64,000 nt of DNA from Tetrahymena elliotti 4EA. Taxonomy: Eukaryota; Ciliophora; Oligohymenophorea; Hymenostomatida; Tetrahymenidae. How positions within the stretch are numbered: position 1 is the first letter of the stretch; every line of letters begins with the position of its first letter. A program made the translations under genes and the position numbers. The stretch is from positions 130,909-194,908 of the forward strand of contig JH720310.1 of assembly GCA_000231825.2 (NCBI GenBank), written 5' to 3'. The notes under the pieces are model-generated. The model was not told the DNA's origin. It saw nothing but the letters and a program-made list of their open reading frames with translations, and made no database searches. This document shows positions 35,128 to 52,685 of the stretch, piece after piece.

Positions 35128-36130
35128 TTATTTATTTATTAATTTGTTAATTTGTTTCTGTTAATATTCACTACTATTCCACACACTCAAACATACAAAC
35201 AAACACTTTATTACACATCTTCAAACAGCTAGAAAAAAAAGTTTATAATTAAAAATAAATATCCTAGTTTCTTTTCAATTAAATACGTTTATCAAATCTT
35301 TCTTAAAATACCTTCACTAATTTACCTTAAAATTTATAAAAAAATATTTTATTTTGAATCAAGCTTAAATTTTTAACTCGAAGATATTTTTGGTGGAATT
35401 TATTATTTATTTATTTATAGTTTCTCTTATTATCCACTATTGCATGAATAAAAAAAAGACAAACAATTTATTATACATCCTCCTAGCAGCTTTAAAAAAA
35501 CTATTAAAAATAAATATCTTGTTCTGATTGTTTTTTTGAATTAAATTAGTAAATCTAAAAATTTTAATTTGTAAAAATTATTTTATTTTTGAATTAAACT
35601 TAAATAAACATTTTTAATTATGAAACTAATATTTCTTTTTGCTCACTTACTTATTTTTTTTTGTTAAATATTCTTACTGTTTCCACAAATAAAACAATAC
35701 GAATAATTTACGAAACATCAAATTAATTATTAAAAATAAACATCTTGATTCAATAATACATTGGTTATTAAATCATCTTAAATACCTGAATCAAATTAAC
35801 CTTAAAATGTTTATTTGATAAAAAATATTTTATTTTTGAATCAAGCTCAAATAAGCAAACATTTTTAAATTAAGGAAGTATTTTTGGAATTTACTGCTTT
35901 TTTTGTTTCTGTTAATATTCTCTCACTACTATCCCAGAAAAATAAAACAAAAACAAACAATTTATTAGATATCCTCAAACAAATTTAAATATCCAGTTTC
36001 TTTTGAATTAAATACATTTATTTATCAATCCTTTATTCAATACCTTGAACAAATAAACCTTAAAATCTGTATTTCATAAAAATATTTTATTTTTGAATTA
36101 AGCGAAAAAAGAATTGAAGGATATTTTTGA
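35128..36130. repeat. Four-copy degenerate repeat, ~245 bp period
   Basis: Four diverged copies begin near 35128, 35402, 35640 and 35885. Each contains, in order, 'tttgtttctgttaatattc', an 'actattcca'-like block, 'acaaacaatttattaca', 'taaaaataaatatc', 'ttgaattaaat', 'ccttaaaat', then 'ttttatttttgaatcaag' followed by 'atatttttgg'. No frame crosses the copies. The array fills nearly all the divergent spacer between the coiled-coil gene (-) and the carboxypeptidase gene (+), so both promoters must lie inside or beside it. Confidence 0.65.
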
Positions 36131-36465
36131 AATTGGTTGGATTTGCAAAATAAAAAACAAACGAATCAAATGAACGTTGATAAATTGAATCAAACCTTTA
36201 ATTTTAATTTTTTGAATTTTACTGCTTGATTTGTATTTAAAGAGAGATCTTTTAATTAATTGTGTTGAGGATTTAATTAACAAATAAATCACTTAAAAAA
36301 TAAATTATTGATTAATATTATTTCTATTTAATAGATTCATTAATATTTGAACACAAACAAACAAGTATTAATTTAACTTGTTTTTCAACAAATAGGAGCA
36401 TCATTAAAATTAATTTTATTTAATACTAAGATAATAAATCTACTTTTAGTTTAATCTTACTGACT

Positions 36466-39400
36466 ATGGATAGTAAAGAAGAACCTTAGTTTTAGGGTAT
36501 TACTTTGTTTAAGATTTATTTTTTATTCTCAAACATATTTTTAATTCAAGATTCATCTGATGAATTCACAAGTGGTAGTAGTGAAGGTGAAGAGTCTTTT
36601 GATGAAATCGTTTAGGGAAGCAGTCCTTAGAAAAAATTTAACTTGTACAAATTCATTAGCGATCCTAACCCTCTAATGAGGCCAGAATAAAGAGAAGACT
36701 ATTACATTCGAAATGCAGTTGATCAAGAATTATAGTATTTTTATTGCAATTTTTCAAAGTGACTTACATATTGAATATGTTTATGTTTACAACTAAAAGA
36801 TAGTTGCCAGATTTTTTTGAAGAAATCAGAGAAAAAGAAGAGAATTTTAGTGATGAATTAGATCAAAATTTCCTTGACTTTGGATAATGCTTGGAGAATT
36901 TAAAAGAAAACTTCTAGGCTAATGTAAGAATTAAAAAGTTTTAAATGGAAGTGATTGATTGATTGATTATTTGAAATATTTCAAACAGGATTTATTGAAT
37001 TAAGAAGAAAGAAGTCTAAAGACTTTGTTTAGATTTCATCATGATAACCCTTAGGCAAGACTTGTTTATAAAAGATATTATGATTTATTTCCAAACAAAT
37101 ATTATGCAAGTTATATTTGTGACTTAAAAAATGTATTCAAAAACAAGAACGAGCTTATCTTCAAGTAATTAAATAATAACCCTCAAGCTGAAAAAGAAAA
37201 AGCTATTAAAATGTTAAAAAATGATTTAGTATTTGACTCTAGATTTGAATCAGGAAACCTTTTTCAAGCATGGAAAGTATTACAAATTATATAATATAAA
37301 GAAGTTACATAAAATTAACTTAAATACTTTCTTTTATTTCAAAATAAGATTTCCAACACTGAATATAATTTGATCTTGCAGAATGACATCAATAGTAAAG
37401 GAAATACTCAATGGTTTTTCTATTCTGTTCAAAATGCCAAAAAAGGATAATCTATTACTTTCAATATCATTAATTTGGTAAAATAAATTTATATTACAAA
37501 GCTATTTATTGATATAATTTTTCCATTATGAATTGCATTGTAAACAAAAAGAAATATTTAATTTAATCTAATAAATAAAAATAGAATAAAAAGACATCTC
37601 TATTTTAGAAGGGTATGCTTCCTTGTGTTTATTCTGTTAAGGTAATTTCTATTTATCTTTTTGATTATGCTCTTAAAAAATATCTTTTTAATGATGAAAA
37701 TAGAGAAAAGAAACTAAAAATGCTGGATGGAAAAGAGAAGGTTATGCAATAAAATACTACAAATCTTTCATTCAAAAAGAAGGCTTCTAAAACAGAGTAA
37801 ATAATTTTGATAAATAAATTATTTAATTATAAATGTTTTTTCTTTAAAAGAGCTACTACACACTAAGCTTTACTTACACATTCTAGTATAATGAAGATAC
37901 AGTTTATTTTGCTTACTCATATCCTTACACTTACTCAGATTTAAATAATTATCTCAAAAAAATTGAAGAAGATCCTTTAAAAAGTTAATATATTCACAGA
38001 AAAATAGGATGCAAGACATTAGCAAAAAATAACATGGATGTCATAACAATCACTTCATCTAGCAATATAGTAATTAAAAAAATGCTTAAATGAAACACCA
38101 AACCTTCATGTTTAAATTTATTTAACTAAATAGAAAAGAGATAAGAGAAAATTAGTATACTTTATGGCAAGACAACATCCAGGAGAAGTCACTGGAAGCT
38201 ACATAATTGAAGGTGTGATCAATTTTTTAATAGAAGACAATCCTGAAGCTGAACTGCTTAGATAACACTATGTTTTTAAAATAATACCTATGATAAACCC
38301 TGATGGAGTTATACATGGAAACAATAGATGTTCTCTTGCTGGAGTTGATTTAAATAGAAAATGGAGAACTCCACATAAAGTAAATTTTGATGAATTAAAA
38401 AACTGTAACAATATAATTAATAACTAGAAATTGCATCCTTGCATTAACTACATTAAGAATATGATCAAAAAAAATCTACATGTTAGAGAGACTAAGTTAT
38501 TAGTTGATTTTCATGGACACAGTAAAAAGTAAATTTTACAATTATAATGGGAAAAAAAAACTTAATAATTACATAAAAGGTTGAATGCATTTTTCTATGG
38601 TAATACATATTACTCTCAGCCAGAACTGACAAGAATTTTCCCTATGATGTTAAGTAAGTATGAACCAAGAATAAGCTTTGAAGATTGCAGATTTAAGGTG
38701 TAAAAATACTATGAATCTACTGCAAGAATAGCTTTATGGAGAATGCTAAGAATTCCTAATGTTTTTACACTTGAAGCTAGTTTTTATGGATATCAAAACA
38801 ATGAAGGAAGACATGTTAACTTTACCCCAAAGTAATTATTTATCTTTTAATTGTTTTGAATCTTTTTGTTATTGAATTTAATTAATAAATTGTAATAGAT
38901 CTTATATATCAATTGGAAGAAGTATTTGTACTTCACTTCATAAGATGCTTTTAGATGAGCTGAAGGTTAATCCAGATTTGCTCATACCAATTGAAGATGA
39001 AAACGAATTAAAGAGAAGATAGAAAGAAGAATAATAAAATATGAATAAACAGTAGGAAAATTAAAATAAAGGAGAAGGAGAAGAAGAGTGCATGTTGGAA
39101 GTTGTAATTAATGACTTGTAAAATCAAAAGAAATTGATAGACTTAGGAGAAGTTGAATGTAGTGGAAGTGAAAGTAGCTGCTCAGGAGATGAATTAGATG
39201 AAGATATAATGAATTTGATTATGCCTAAAAATCTAAAAAAGAAAAAAAAAGATAAAAAGAAGAGAAAGAAAAGTTTTAAAGAAGATGGAACAATTTAAAT
39301 TTCAAACAAAACAGAAAAGAGGGATTCATTGAAATAAGTAGGTACTATTACAGTTGTGCCAACTTAGTAGCCTGAATGGAAAGACAAAAGAAAATCAATA

Positions 39401-41401
39401 AAAAATAGCTCTAAAGAAAGGATTACTGAATTAACTAGTTTATAAAAAAGAATGATGCAAGTGTAAGTAGTTAAATCAGAAAAATAAACCTAAACAGATG
39501 AATATGAATAGAATACATTCAATTTCTTAAAAAAAACATAAGATAATTTCATGTTGCAAGAAAAAAAGCAAAAAGTTAGTTAACTTCCTCCTCGTCCTTA
39601 CTTTATTAAAAATTCTAACAATTACAGTAATTCTCTGTAACTTCAGTTAAACCAAGATGTTATTCATTCCCAAGCATATGGAGTCAAAAACGAAGATGAA
39701 TTAGCAGTCTTACCTAAAATTAACCCTTACATCATACAAAGGTATTTAATCATTTTTTTATTAAATTTATCAAATAATGATAAGCTCAATATTTAATAAT
39801 AAATCCAATCAAAATAACTATAATATGGATTATGGAAGGCTCTAGTTGTTTATGAAGATTTTGTTTTTTTACTCATCTTATTCATTTTGCTATTTTTGAA
39901 AAAATGAATGAAAATTGAATTTAATGTTATTTTTTACATTTTGAACTGAAAACCAACTTTTTTATAACTCTACTTTTGCAATACTAAGTATGACTTTTTT
40001 ATAATTCCACTTTTGCAATACTAAGTATGACTTTTTTATAATTCCACTTTTGCAATACTAAGTATGACTTTTGAGTAATTTCTTAGTTTGGAAATTCGAA
40101 TGAAAAATAAACTAAATTTAAGAAATAAATTTTTTGTTAAAGGATTTGAATTCATATTAAAAGCTCAATTTAGAGAGAGAAATTTTAATTATTCATTTTT
40201 TATCCAATTTAAATGACTTTAATAATAAATAAGATCAATTGAAGAAGGCAGACTATCTAGTTTGATGGCTAAAAATTTTTGTATTACAGGACAAAAAGTG
40301 AAAGATGATTTAACTAATTAAAATGTAAAGCAATTTGAAGTTTTTAAATCAGCCTAATTGAATTGTAGAGAAGTATCAACCCAAACTTCAGAATTAGTCA
40401 GTAAACTAAGAAGCATAATTAAGTAAGACAGATCAATTCAGAGTTCTCAAGATAGTGATATGAGAAAGCTATCTCAGCATACAGCTTCTATAGACAATGA
40501 AACTCAGACATTTTCAGCTAAGCAATATTTCACCAGAAAAAGAAATTTTACTTTAAATGGACCAACCTTAAACTAAATTCTCCTATTCAAAAAAGACGAA
40601 GGATAGAGTGCTAACTAGCATATCACCCATAACAAGCTTTTCTCTAACAATTAGTATAGAAAAAGGGATCTTAGTGATAATCCAAGAAGAGAATCATCAA
40701 CTGCTAGTAACCAAAGAGATCACAATCTCAACAGGTAATTATCTGAACTCATTATATTTTCTCAAATGAAAACTTAAAATAGTATTTAAATAGTTCAATT
40801 TAGTTAATAATTCATTTATCTTTTATATAGTTCTAGGAATAGCCCAACAAATAATGCTCTTTAAGGATAAATACCTTTTAGTGTTTTGAAATAAGAGTTT
40901 TAGAAGACTTTAAATAAGTAATAAAAATAAAAAGAGAGAAGACAGAGCAGTGAGAGAAACTAAATTTAAATAAGTAGTGTAAATAATATGTATAGTGGAG
41001 GCAGCAATAACGTTTAAAGCTAAACAAATAACTAAAAATAAATTTATGAATACCAAGATACTCTTTCTTTATAAAAATTGTCAATAAAATAAAGTGAGAA
41101 TAATACATTGTTTATTGAAAACTTTGTTACTATCAAAAATGATTAAGAACAATACATAAACAAAAGATCTTCTTCTGAATAAAATCAATAAATAATACAG
41201 AATCTCACTCAATCTCAGATTAACAGAGCTTCAATTTAAAGACCTTACACAAATCAAATAAAAAATACAGATTATGATGAAAATAATCCGTTCTCAGGTA
41301 AAATTCCAAGGAACAAATCTCAATCTTCAGGCACTAGCTAGATCAATAGAAATTATTTAATCAAACAAAGAAAGCCATTTGGCAATTCCATCATCAATTG
41401 A
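36466..41401 (+). CDS. Cytosolic carboxypeptidase (M14D, tubulin deglutamylase family)
   Basis: Starts at ATG 36466 (introns at 36496 and 36734 onward) and ends at TGA 41399-41401. The N-domain typical of CCP/Nna1 enzymes is plain: '[15 protein letters not shown]', '[20 protein letters not shown]', 'FNIINL', then '[15 protein letters not shown]' and '[15 protein letters not shown]'. The catalytic part has the zinc ligands in 'MARQHPGE' and '[11 protein letters not shown]', the substrate-binding '[20 protein letters not shown]' and 'NRKW', and the catalytic Glu in '[10 protein letters not shown]'. All residues needed for activity are present. After about 38970 comes a long, charged, S/N/Q-rich C-terminal tail of several exons with no domain. 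Members remove glutamates from tubulin tails or side chains in axonemes and basal bodies. Tail plus domain order resembles the CCP2/CCP3 branch more than CCP1, but this is a judgement by eye. Confidence 0.9.
39954..40071. repeat. 37-bp tandem repeat, three copies, inside an intron
   Basis: The unit 'tgacttttttataattccac' plus 'ttttgcaatactaagta' occurs at 39991-40027 and 40028-40064 without change and once before (about 39954-39990) with two or three differences; 'tgactttt' begins a fourth. It lies within the 492-nt intron 39742-40233 of the carboxypeptidase gene. Near-identity of the copies points to recent expansion. Confidence 0.85.
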
Positions 41402-42208
41402 AATAAATCATTTTTGATGAAAAATCTAATTAATTCAAAACCTAATTAAAATTAAACACAAATATTATTAAAAATAAATAATTATTTATAATTAACTCCA
41501 TATATTACTTGCATTTATCATTATCATTTTATATTCATGTAAATCATCATTCATTTAAAAAAAATAGCACAATTTATTTTATCTTCATTTTCTTTTTGTT
41601 GTGATTTTAAGTATTTTTTACTCAAATTTGTGACAAAAATTTCAAAAACTTTGAATGATTTTAGTCAGACTTACTGTTGCTAAAATAGCCTATTTTTGAA
41701 TAAAACTTTGATATATTTTTTTTTAACTTAATATTCAAATAAAAACCTAATTTCCTCAATTTATCAAAACTTTGATTTTTTAAAGTAAAAAGTTCATGTG
41801 AAAGTGAAGATTCTAAAAAAATAAAGTATTTTTAGTGTTAAAGTAAAATAATGAAAAATCGAAAACATTTTAATCTAAATCAATTTTTTTTGAAGAAAAT
41901 TTAATTTTACAATTACTCAATTAAAAATTATTATTTAAGTGTTATTTATTAGCAAGTGTGTAATAAAAAACTATTAAATGATTAAAATTAATTAAATAGT
42001 AATTGTTAACAAGAATTAGTAAATAATTGTAAGGTTTTGATCGCTATCAGGAAAATGATGAAAGGAAGCGATTTATTTTTACTTAATTACAATCAGTTAG
42101 AATATTTTTTCAGTTTTATGAATTTTTAATGTATTTGTAATTTAAGAAAGATTGAAACAAAAGATAAAAAATATATAGGATAACAACAGCAGGAATAAAT
42201 AGATAGAT
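41402..42208. other. Convergent spacer
   Basis: A/T-rich DNA between the 3' ends of the carboxypeptidase gene (+) and the membrane-protein gene (-). No feature recognised. Confidence 0.5.
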
Positions 42209-44086
42209 TCAGTTTATTTTAAAATTAGTGAATGATTAATTAGATTAAGTTGAGTGATTGATTTTAGTTGGTAAAAAATCATCTTCATAAAAATCATAAA
42301 GCAATAGTTTGTAATTGAAATCAAATAAAGATTGAAATCTTTGAATAACTATTTAGGATACAAGTTACTGCAAAAAATCTCTATATCTATTATTACTATG
42401 ATTTTACAAATGCTTTTGATGATCAAACAAAATGATGATTTTGACTAGAGGTAATTCTAACATTCTTTCAAAGAATTTATAAATAAATATGCTTTTTGAA
42501 AAATCTGCTTAATTTGGAAATGTAATTTCTTTAATATTTTTATTTATAAATATATTTCTTTGCAAAACTTAAAATTTCTCAAAGTACTCATTAACTTCAT
42601 CAGGTTTGTTAATATTTGGTAGTGATTTTAGGCTTGCTTCTTTTGAAAATCTCATGAAATTGTATATACAAAATAGCGCAAAAGCTAATAGACGATCAGC
42701 GCTAAAGTATTAAAGTTTCATTTTATTATCTATACACAAAAACAAAGTTTGGTTATTTTTGAACATATTTTCATTTTATGGAAGAGAGCATGGTTTGAAG
42801 AAAGTATGAAATAATTACTCAACATGGCTTCCAATAAGTTATTGTTGATTAATATTATTTGATAGTAATTTAGTTTCTTGTATCCAAGTGTAGTAAAGTT
42901 GATTTTCAACAAAATCTATTTGCCTATTTCTAAATGAAAGCTGATAATATTTTTTCAAATCTTGTCTATCAAAATTAGTTTAATCCTTTCTAGAGATGTG
43001 TTTAAATATTTATCTGATGTAATTAAAAGTTAATGCAATACCAAGAGATAGAGAAATCAGAAATGATATATTATAGTAATCAAAGTCTAAATTAAAAGCT
43101 AAGCTAAAAGTTATTGTAGAGATTTGAACCAATTTGAAAAATAGATGCCAGTTAGAGATTATTTTACAAATTGATTGTGTTTTGTCTATGAAAATATCTA
43201 TATTTATCCATGGAGGATTTAAGATAGACACAGTGAGAAAAATGATAATTCGTTCTTTAGTAGTTTCGCTATCTTATCTGTCTAATCTAAATAGGATAAT
43301 TGAAATGAAGCATATCAGATTGCACACAAGTATAACAAAATAAAGTAATTTGATCATAATATCTAAGTTAAGTAAAGCAGTTGTATGAAAATAAGAAATA
43401 AGAAAACTTTCAAGTAATCCAAGAATAATTAAATGAGAATCGATGTAATGTTAGTGAATTTCTGCTACAATAACGTCATTGTGATAGGAACAGTTTAAAA
43501 TAGAAGGTATCATCTAATAAATAAAGCAGATATAAAGTTAAAAATGAAAATAATAATAATTTAAATAGTATTGATCTTCCTAAAGTGTAAAGAGATAGAC
43601 ATTCAGGGTAGTATAACTAAGAAGAAATGAATATTGGGATTAGAAAATAATTCTGAATAAGCATTTTAAGATAATCTAATCCAGAAATAGCAAAGGAATT
43701 TGGATTATATTGTCAAGATATTGAATTTATTTTATATTTTATAGATTCAGTGAAAACAATAATCGAATGATCAAAGTTATAATCAAATCAATCAATACAT
43801 GAGATATCTTCTGCTAAATATTTTATTAATTATATTATATCTATCTTATAAAAGAAAAATCCATCAAAGATAGCACCAAATTTCTCATTCCCATTTCAAC
43901 CTTACTTGAAAGTTAAGTAAGTTTTATTGTGGTATAGCTAAGGCCTTGATCAAAATTTTAATTTCTTTCTCTCTTTCAGAAAATCCACTCAAACTATATT
44001 TTTTTGCACTTTGAAAACTAAAAAAAATAAAATTAATATAAAAAAATTCTGAACGGGATAAGAAGGAAGGATATCTTTTTTTCCAT
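42209..44086 (-). CDS. Unknown multi-pass membrane protein
   Basis: Three exons, 44086-44055, 44017-43906 and 43813-42209, join in phase into 582 residues ending at TGA. The start 'MEKKISFLLIPFQ' is followed by a basic segment ('SGFSEREKEIKILIKALAIP'). There are then about eight hydrophobic segments, among them 'HVLIDLIITLIIRLLFSL', 'IPLLFLDQIILKCLFRIIF', 'IMIKLLYFVILVCNLICFIS' and 'NISFLISLSLGIALTFNYI'. The last ~230 residues are hydrophilic and probably face the cytosol. No family motif recognised: it lacks obvious channel, transporter or GPCR signatures. The first intron is only 37 nt and starts GTTCAG, unusual for the gene set. Frame continuity over 1.6 kb, with many TAA/TAG codons at plausible Gln sites, argues it is a real gene. 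Confidence 0.7.
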
Positions 44087-45425
44087 GTATAGGTGTTTGC
44101 CCACCTTTAATACTAAAAATAGACAGTTATTCAAAAACTGTAAGGATTAATCTTTCCAAGCAAACAGACAAACAAATAAACAAATGAAAGAGAAATAGAC
44201 CACCTTTTAAACAAAATAACTGATAGATTGAATTATATAGCAATAAATAGAGAGTAACCTCCTCATAAAATTTAATATTTATCCCAAATTATTTTATCAA
44301 CAATTAGCTTATCTATGTTTCAAATTTTTGCTCTTCAAATCTAATTCAATTTTTTTAGTTTTAATTTCAACATTTTAAACAATAAATTACTTCAATTTTC
44401 ACAAACTAAAATTCAACGTTTCTAAGCAGTATTTTAAATTAAGGTAGACATTTAGCTAGTTAATTTAATTTATTCTATTAAATTGATAATTTGAATTAAA
44501 AAATAGTTGATCTATTCCTTTTTGTAAATTTTTATAAAAATAAGTTTATTTAATTTAACAATTACTAAATAATCAATATGTTATTAAATTTAATAAATCA
44601 GCGTTTGTCTTGTGCTACTGGTATGTTAATAATTGATAAAATAAATTGTTTTATGGACTATTTTAGGATAAAATTAATGTTAGTAAATAATACGTACTAT
44701 AAGTGTATTTTGAACGAATAATTAATGTTAAAGAAAAAACCCTTTATTATGTAAATATTTAATTAACACATTTAAGTAAGTGCTATTAAGAGAGATAATA
44801 CCGTAATTATTCTAATTTAAGAGACTTCTGATTTAAGAAATTTTTCTAATTTAAGATATTCAAAAGAACTAAAAATTAAAAAATTTATGCGATATTTTAG
44901 TCTCTTCAATTAGAATAATAACAGTAATTGTTAAATAATTTGTTTATGAGCTCATTTAAGATAAATTACTATATAATACTAGTGGAATGTAAGTATAAAT
45001 GAACTAATAATTGATATGATAAAATAATTTGTTTTGTATGTTTAAGATAAATGAATTATTGTACTAGTTGAATGGTTTTATGCATAAATGAATGAATAAT
45101 TGATAAGATAAAGAATATACACGTTTAATTATATTTATATAGACTATTCTGAGGAGGGGAAAAATTAAGTAGATAAAGATATCAGAATATTTGTTTTGTT
45201 TTGTTTTCTTTGTTTGTTTGTTTGTTTTTTGTTATTGTTTGGTGATAAATTTCTATTTCTTCAGATAAAATTAGAATATAATTGTGAACGAAATAATTTT
45301 ATTTAAAATTATTTATTGTTTAATGGTTTATTATAATAAATTGAAGATTTAATAATTAGTATTTCTTAGATTGGTTGTTATTTAGTTTTTTGAATTTATT
45401 TTAGTGCTACTTGATAAAATTTAGT
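44087..45425. other. A/T-rich spacer with short internal repeats
   Basis: No coding sequence seen. Around 44930-45110 a ~115-bp motif occurs twice ('aatttgttt...aagataaat', 'actagt', 'aataattgata'). At 45195-45230 there is a tttg/tttgt simple repeat. Nothing else. Confidence 0.5.
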
Positions 45426-49328
<3,903 letters not shown>

Positions 49329-51149
49329 TCAATGAAAAAGTCTATATTGGTGAAATTAATATTTTTAGTTCTTTGCTAACTTAAAGGTTATTGGATGAAC
49401 GAATGAATCTACTAATTTATAAGCAATAATAACTTATATAGTACTTTACCTTCTTTTACAATTTTTTATTTTTTTCAAAATATTAAATTCGTATTAATTA
49501 ATGCATGTATGCATGTATGAATGAATCTCTTTCAATTATTTCATAGAAAAAACAAAATGAAAAATTTTTTCTTTCGGAATTAATTAATTAATTAAAACAG
49601 CTTTTAAAATTTAATAAATAAATCAATTAATTAATTAGGTGTTTAGGAAGGAAGGAAGGTAGGTAGGTAGGTAGGCTTTTTATGCTAATTTGGAAAGTTA
49701 ATAGTCAAGAATGAACTCATAGATATATTGATTCATTAAAACAAAAAACAAATTTGAAATCATTATTTTAGAATGAATAGTTTTTGTTATCATATTTTGA
49801 TTGTTTAGTTTCAACTATTTAATATTATTATTATTACATATTTTTCATGGCTTTTCAAATATACAAAACTATTTAACAGTTTAAAAATTATTCTAAAAAG
49901 TTTTTTAAATCTTTAGATTGTTTTTTTAAACAATTTTACATTAATAATATTTTAAAACTAATTCAATAATATTCACCAATAAAAAAGCTAAATTAATATA
50001 TAAATTTTTAAAAATTTTTGAAATTTTCCAATTCAAGTAAAAGCTTAATATTTAGTATCTTCATTTTTGATTAAAATTTATCTATTATTTAGCCTAAAAA
50101 AACTCAAAATAAATCTATTAAAAAAGAAAAATATTGATAAGATTTTTAATTTTAGGATAAAATTTATTTTTTAGTATTTTAAGATGATGGACAAATTACT
50201 CAATGATATTTAATAAATTAAAAAAAAATATGTCAAGGTCTGAATTTAAATAAAATAATTTAATTCAGAAAAATAAAAAATTATTGAAAGTAAACGATTT
50301 AAGCTTAGTAATCTATAAATTGTTCTTTACTCCATACCTCCTTTTTTTCTAGATGGAATCGCTGATATAAGCTTGTTGAGATACCTACCTATTAAGTAAT
50401 AGCTGATGGTAAAAAAAAATGATATGGTTAAAATGATTACTTTTAATAAATTTATTTATACCTTTAAAGTTATTAAATATTTTAAAAGATAAATAATTTT
50501 AAAAGGATCTTTTTTGATAAAAATTAAACCTTGTCATTATTATTTATTAGGTTATTGATCTGATATTTTATCTTACCTTTATGAGACATGTTTTTTTAAA
50601 GAGTAACTATTACTAGAATAGTTTTTTAAATAAAATAATTAGCTAGAAAATAAATTAATAAAAAAGAGTAATTTGATCAATTAATATCAGTCAGTTATGT
50701 ATTGTTTGATTCTTAATATAGTTGTTATAAATTTAAAAATATTTAGGTTTACTTTATATAAGAAATATTTGGTAACCAATTAGTTGATACTAATAAATTT
50801 TATTAATTTTAATTTTATTTAATTAATTTCTTTTTAATAATAAATTCGATTTATGAATTTTATTGGTAAATATTTTGTTTATTTTCTTTTTAAGATTCTA
50901 GAAAGCAAGATTTAGAGTAATTATTTGTCTAACTAAAAAAATCATTCAAAAATAAGATTTTTGGTTTGGAATTGTATACTCAGAAATCATTAAATTAAAT
51001 ATTTTTTACAGATTCGATTTAATCTAGAATTCTTTTTGAAGCTTTAATATCAGAAAATTTCAAAAAAAGAATAATAATAATAATAAATTTTTTAAAGATT
51101 TTGATAAAGTTCTATTTTTAACTATTTAGTATAAAACCATAAAAAGCAA
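49329..51149. other. Divergent spacer with simple repeats
   Basis: About 1.8 kb with no recognised gene. 49500-49520 has an 'atgcatgtatg' repeat, 49575-49640 a taat/aatt tract, and 49648-49676 a short ggaa then ggta repeat. Promoters of the CDKL gene (-) and MAPEG-like gene (+) should be at its ends. Confidence 0.5.
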
Positions 51150-51800
51150 ATGTCCAATAAAGGCTAAAAAGCAGAATAAATTCATGAATAGCATGTCATA
51201 GCAGAAAAAGATACTAAAAAGAGTAAGAATAAAAAGTTAGGCATTATTAATTAAGTCGTAGCTACCTTATGTGTTGGAATAGTCTTATTCTTCTTCATAT
51301 AGTTTTGCGATTATTAAGAAAGCCAAATCAAGCAAAATGAACCTAATCTTGATTTAATCAATTAATTTACTAGTGAAAGTAAATAGTATATCGTTCTTAA
51401 AGTTGGCTATATGTTAGCTACATTCCTCTTGATTGTTACTTTTTCAGTTATGTCCATAAGAGTAATTACTGGCAGATCCAACCCAATATCTTTCTAAGAT
51501 CCTAAAATAATCATCACTTTGAACAGAATTATTTAAAATACTTTGGAACAAGGATTTATTTTCATGTTCAATTTTGCTTTCTTTATTTACTATAATTCCA
51601 ACTAATAAAAAGCCTTAAAATCCTTTATCTTAGGTATTCTATTCATCAAGGCTAGATACATTTTCTTGTTTTCTTATGTAATAGGAGCTTTTACAGGTAT
51701 TACCTCCTTTAGAGCTATTGGATTTACTATCAACGTTGTCATTTAAATCACATTTGCACTTGAAAACTTTGGAGTATCAATTATAAATACATACATTTGA
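51150..51800 (+). CDS. MAPEG-like small membrane protein
   Basis: One uninterrupted frame of 216 residues (ATG 51150, TGA 51798-51800). A Lys-rich cytosolic start leads to four or five membrane helices: 'VVATLCVGIVLFFFIQF', 'VLKVGYMLATFLLIVTFSVM', 'FIFMFNFAFFIYY', 'FSYVIGAFTGITSF' and 'AIGFTINVVIQITFAL'. Between the second and third sit 'RVITGRSNPIS' and 'NRIIQNTLEQGFIF'. An N-x-x-E motif (here QNTLEQ) at the start of a helix is characteristic of the MAPEG fold (microsomal glutathione transferase, leukotriene C4 synthase, TMEM79). The sequence looks nearer the TMEM79-like branch, so eicosanoid or glutathione chemistry should not be assumed. Located in the ER or other endomembranes by analogy. 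Confidence 0.6.
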
Positions 51801-52685
51801 ATTATAAATGAAATAAAATATCAAATTGTATTTATACTATATTTTACTTATTATAACATCCCTATTATATCTTATTAAAATTATTTACATCCTTTTTTTT
51901 AATGAGCAATAAAAAAGATCATTCAACAAATTTATAATTTCAATTAAAATCATTTTTGTTTAAAGTGTCAGTTTTTAAAATACTACTCATTTCCCTCTAC
52001 AGATATTATCATAATTTAGATAAATTTTATTTTTGTTTTCATTATTATTTCTTACATTTTTAATGAAATACTGAAAAGAAAGAAATTTCACAAGTAAAAG
52101 TCTTGTTCAAACCTTAACTGATTTTGATGTTTTTTTGACTAATTATTTGTTGTGTTAAAATTGTTAAAAAATAAATATTTTTGTTATTAGTTTATAAATC
52201 AATAGACATGTAATAAATACATTAGAATTTCGAATATATTTAAAAATGAATGCTTGAGACCAACTTAATAAAAAAGAAAATCAGAGTAATTTAGAAATTT
52301 TTTAATAAAATTACTAATTTATTTTAGAGATGGGTGGATTTATTGAGCTCACGCTATGAAATATCTATCAATTACATACAATTTTTAACTAATGTTTTAA
52401 AGATATTTCTTGAGTTGAAGTCTGGTAGAAATCTTAACTGATTTTAATAGTTTTTTGACCAATTATCATTTATTATTTTTGTTATTAGATTGTAAATGAA
52501 TAGATGATAGATAGATACATCAGTAATTTATTTATTAAGTTTTTAATTTTTAAAAGATTCATTTAGAAAATACTTGAAACTAATTAATTAATCAACTAAG
52601 TTAAGAGAAAAGAAAATCGAAACACCAAAAATTTAAATTAATTTAGAATTGTTTTTTTAAGAAGATTTACAAATTTCTTTAAGAG
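51801..52685. other. A/T-rich spacer
   Basis: Short stretches near 52080-52200 and 52390-52520 resemble each other ('cttaactgattttgatgttt' against 'cttaactgattttaatagtt', then a 'tttttgac(t/c)aattat' block), an old duplication of ~300 bp period. No gene seen. Confidence 0.5.
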
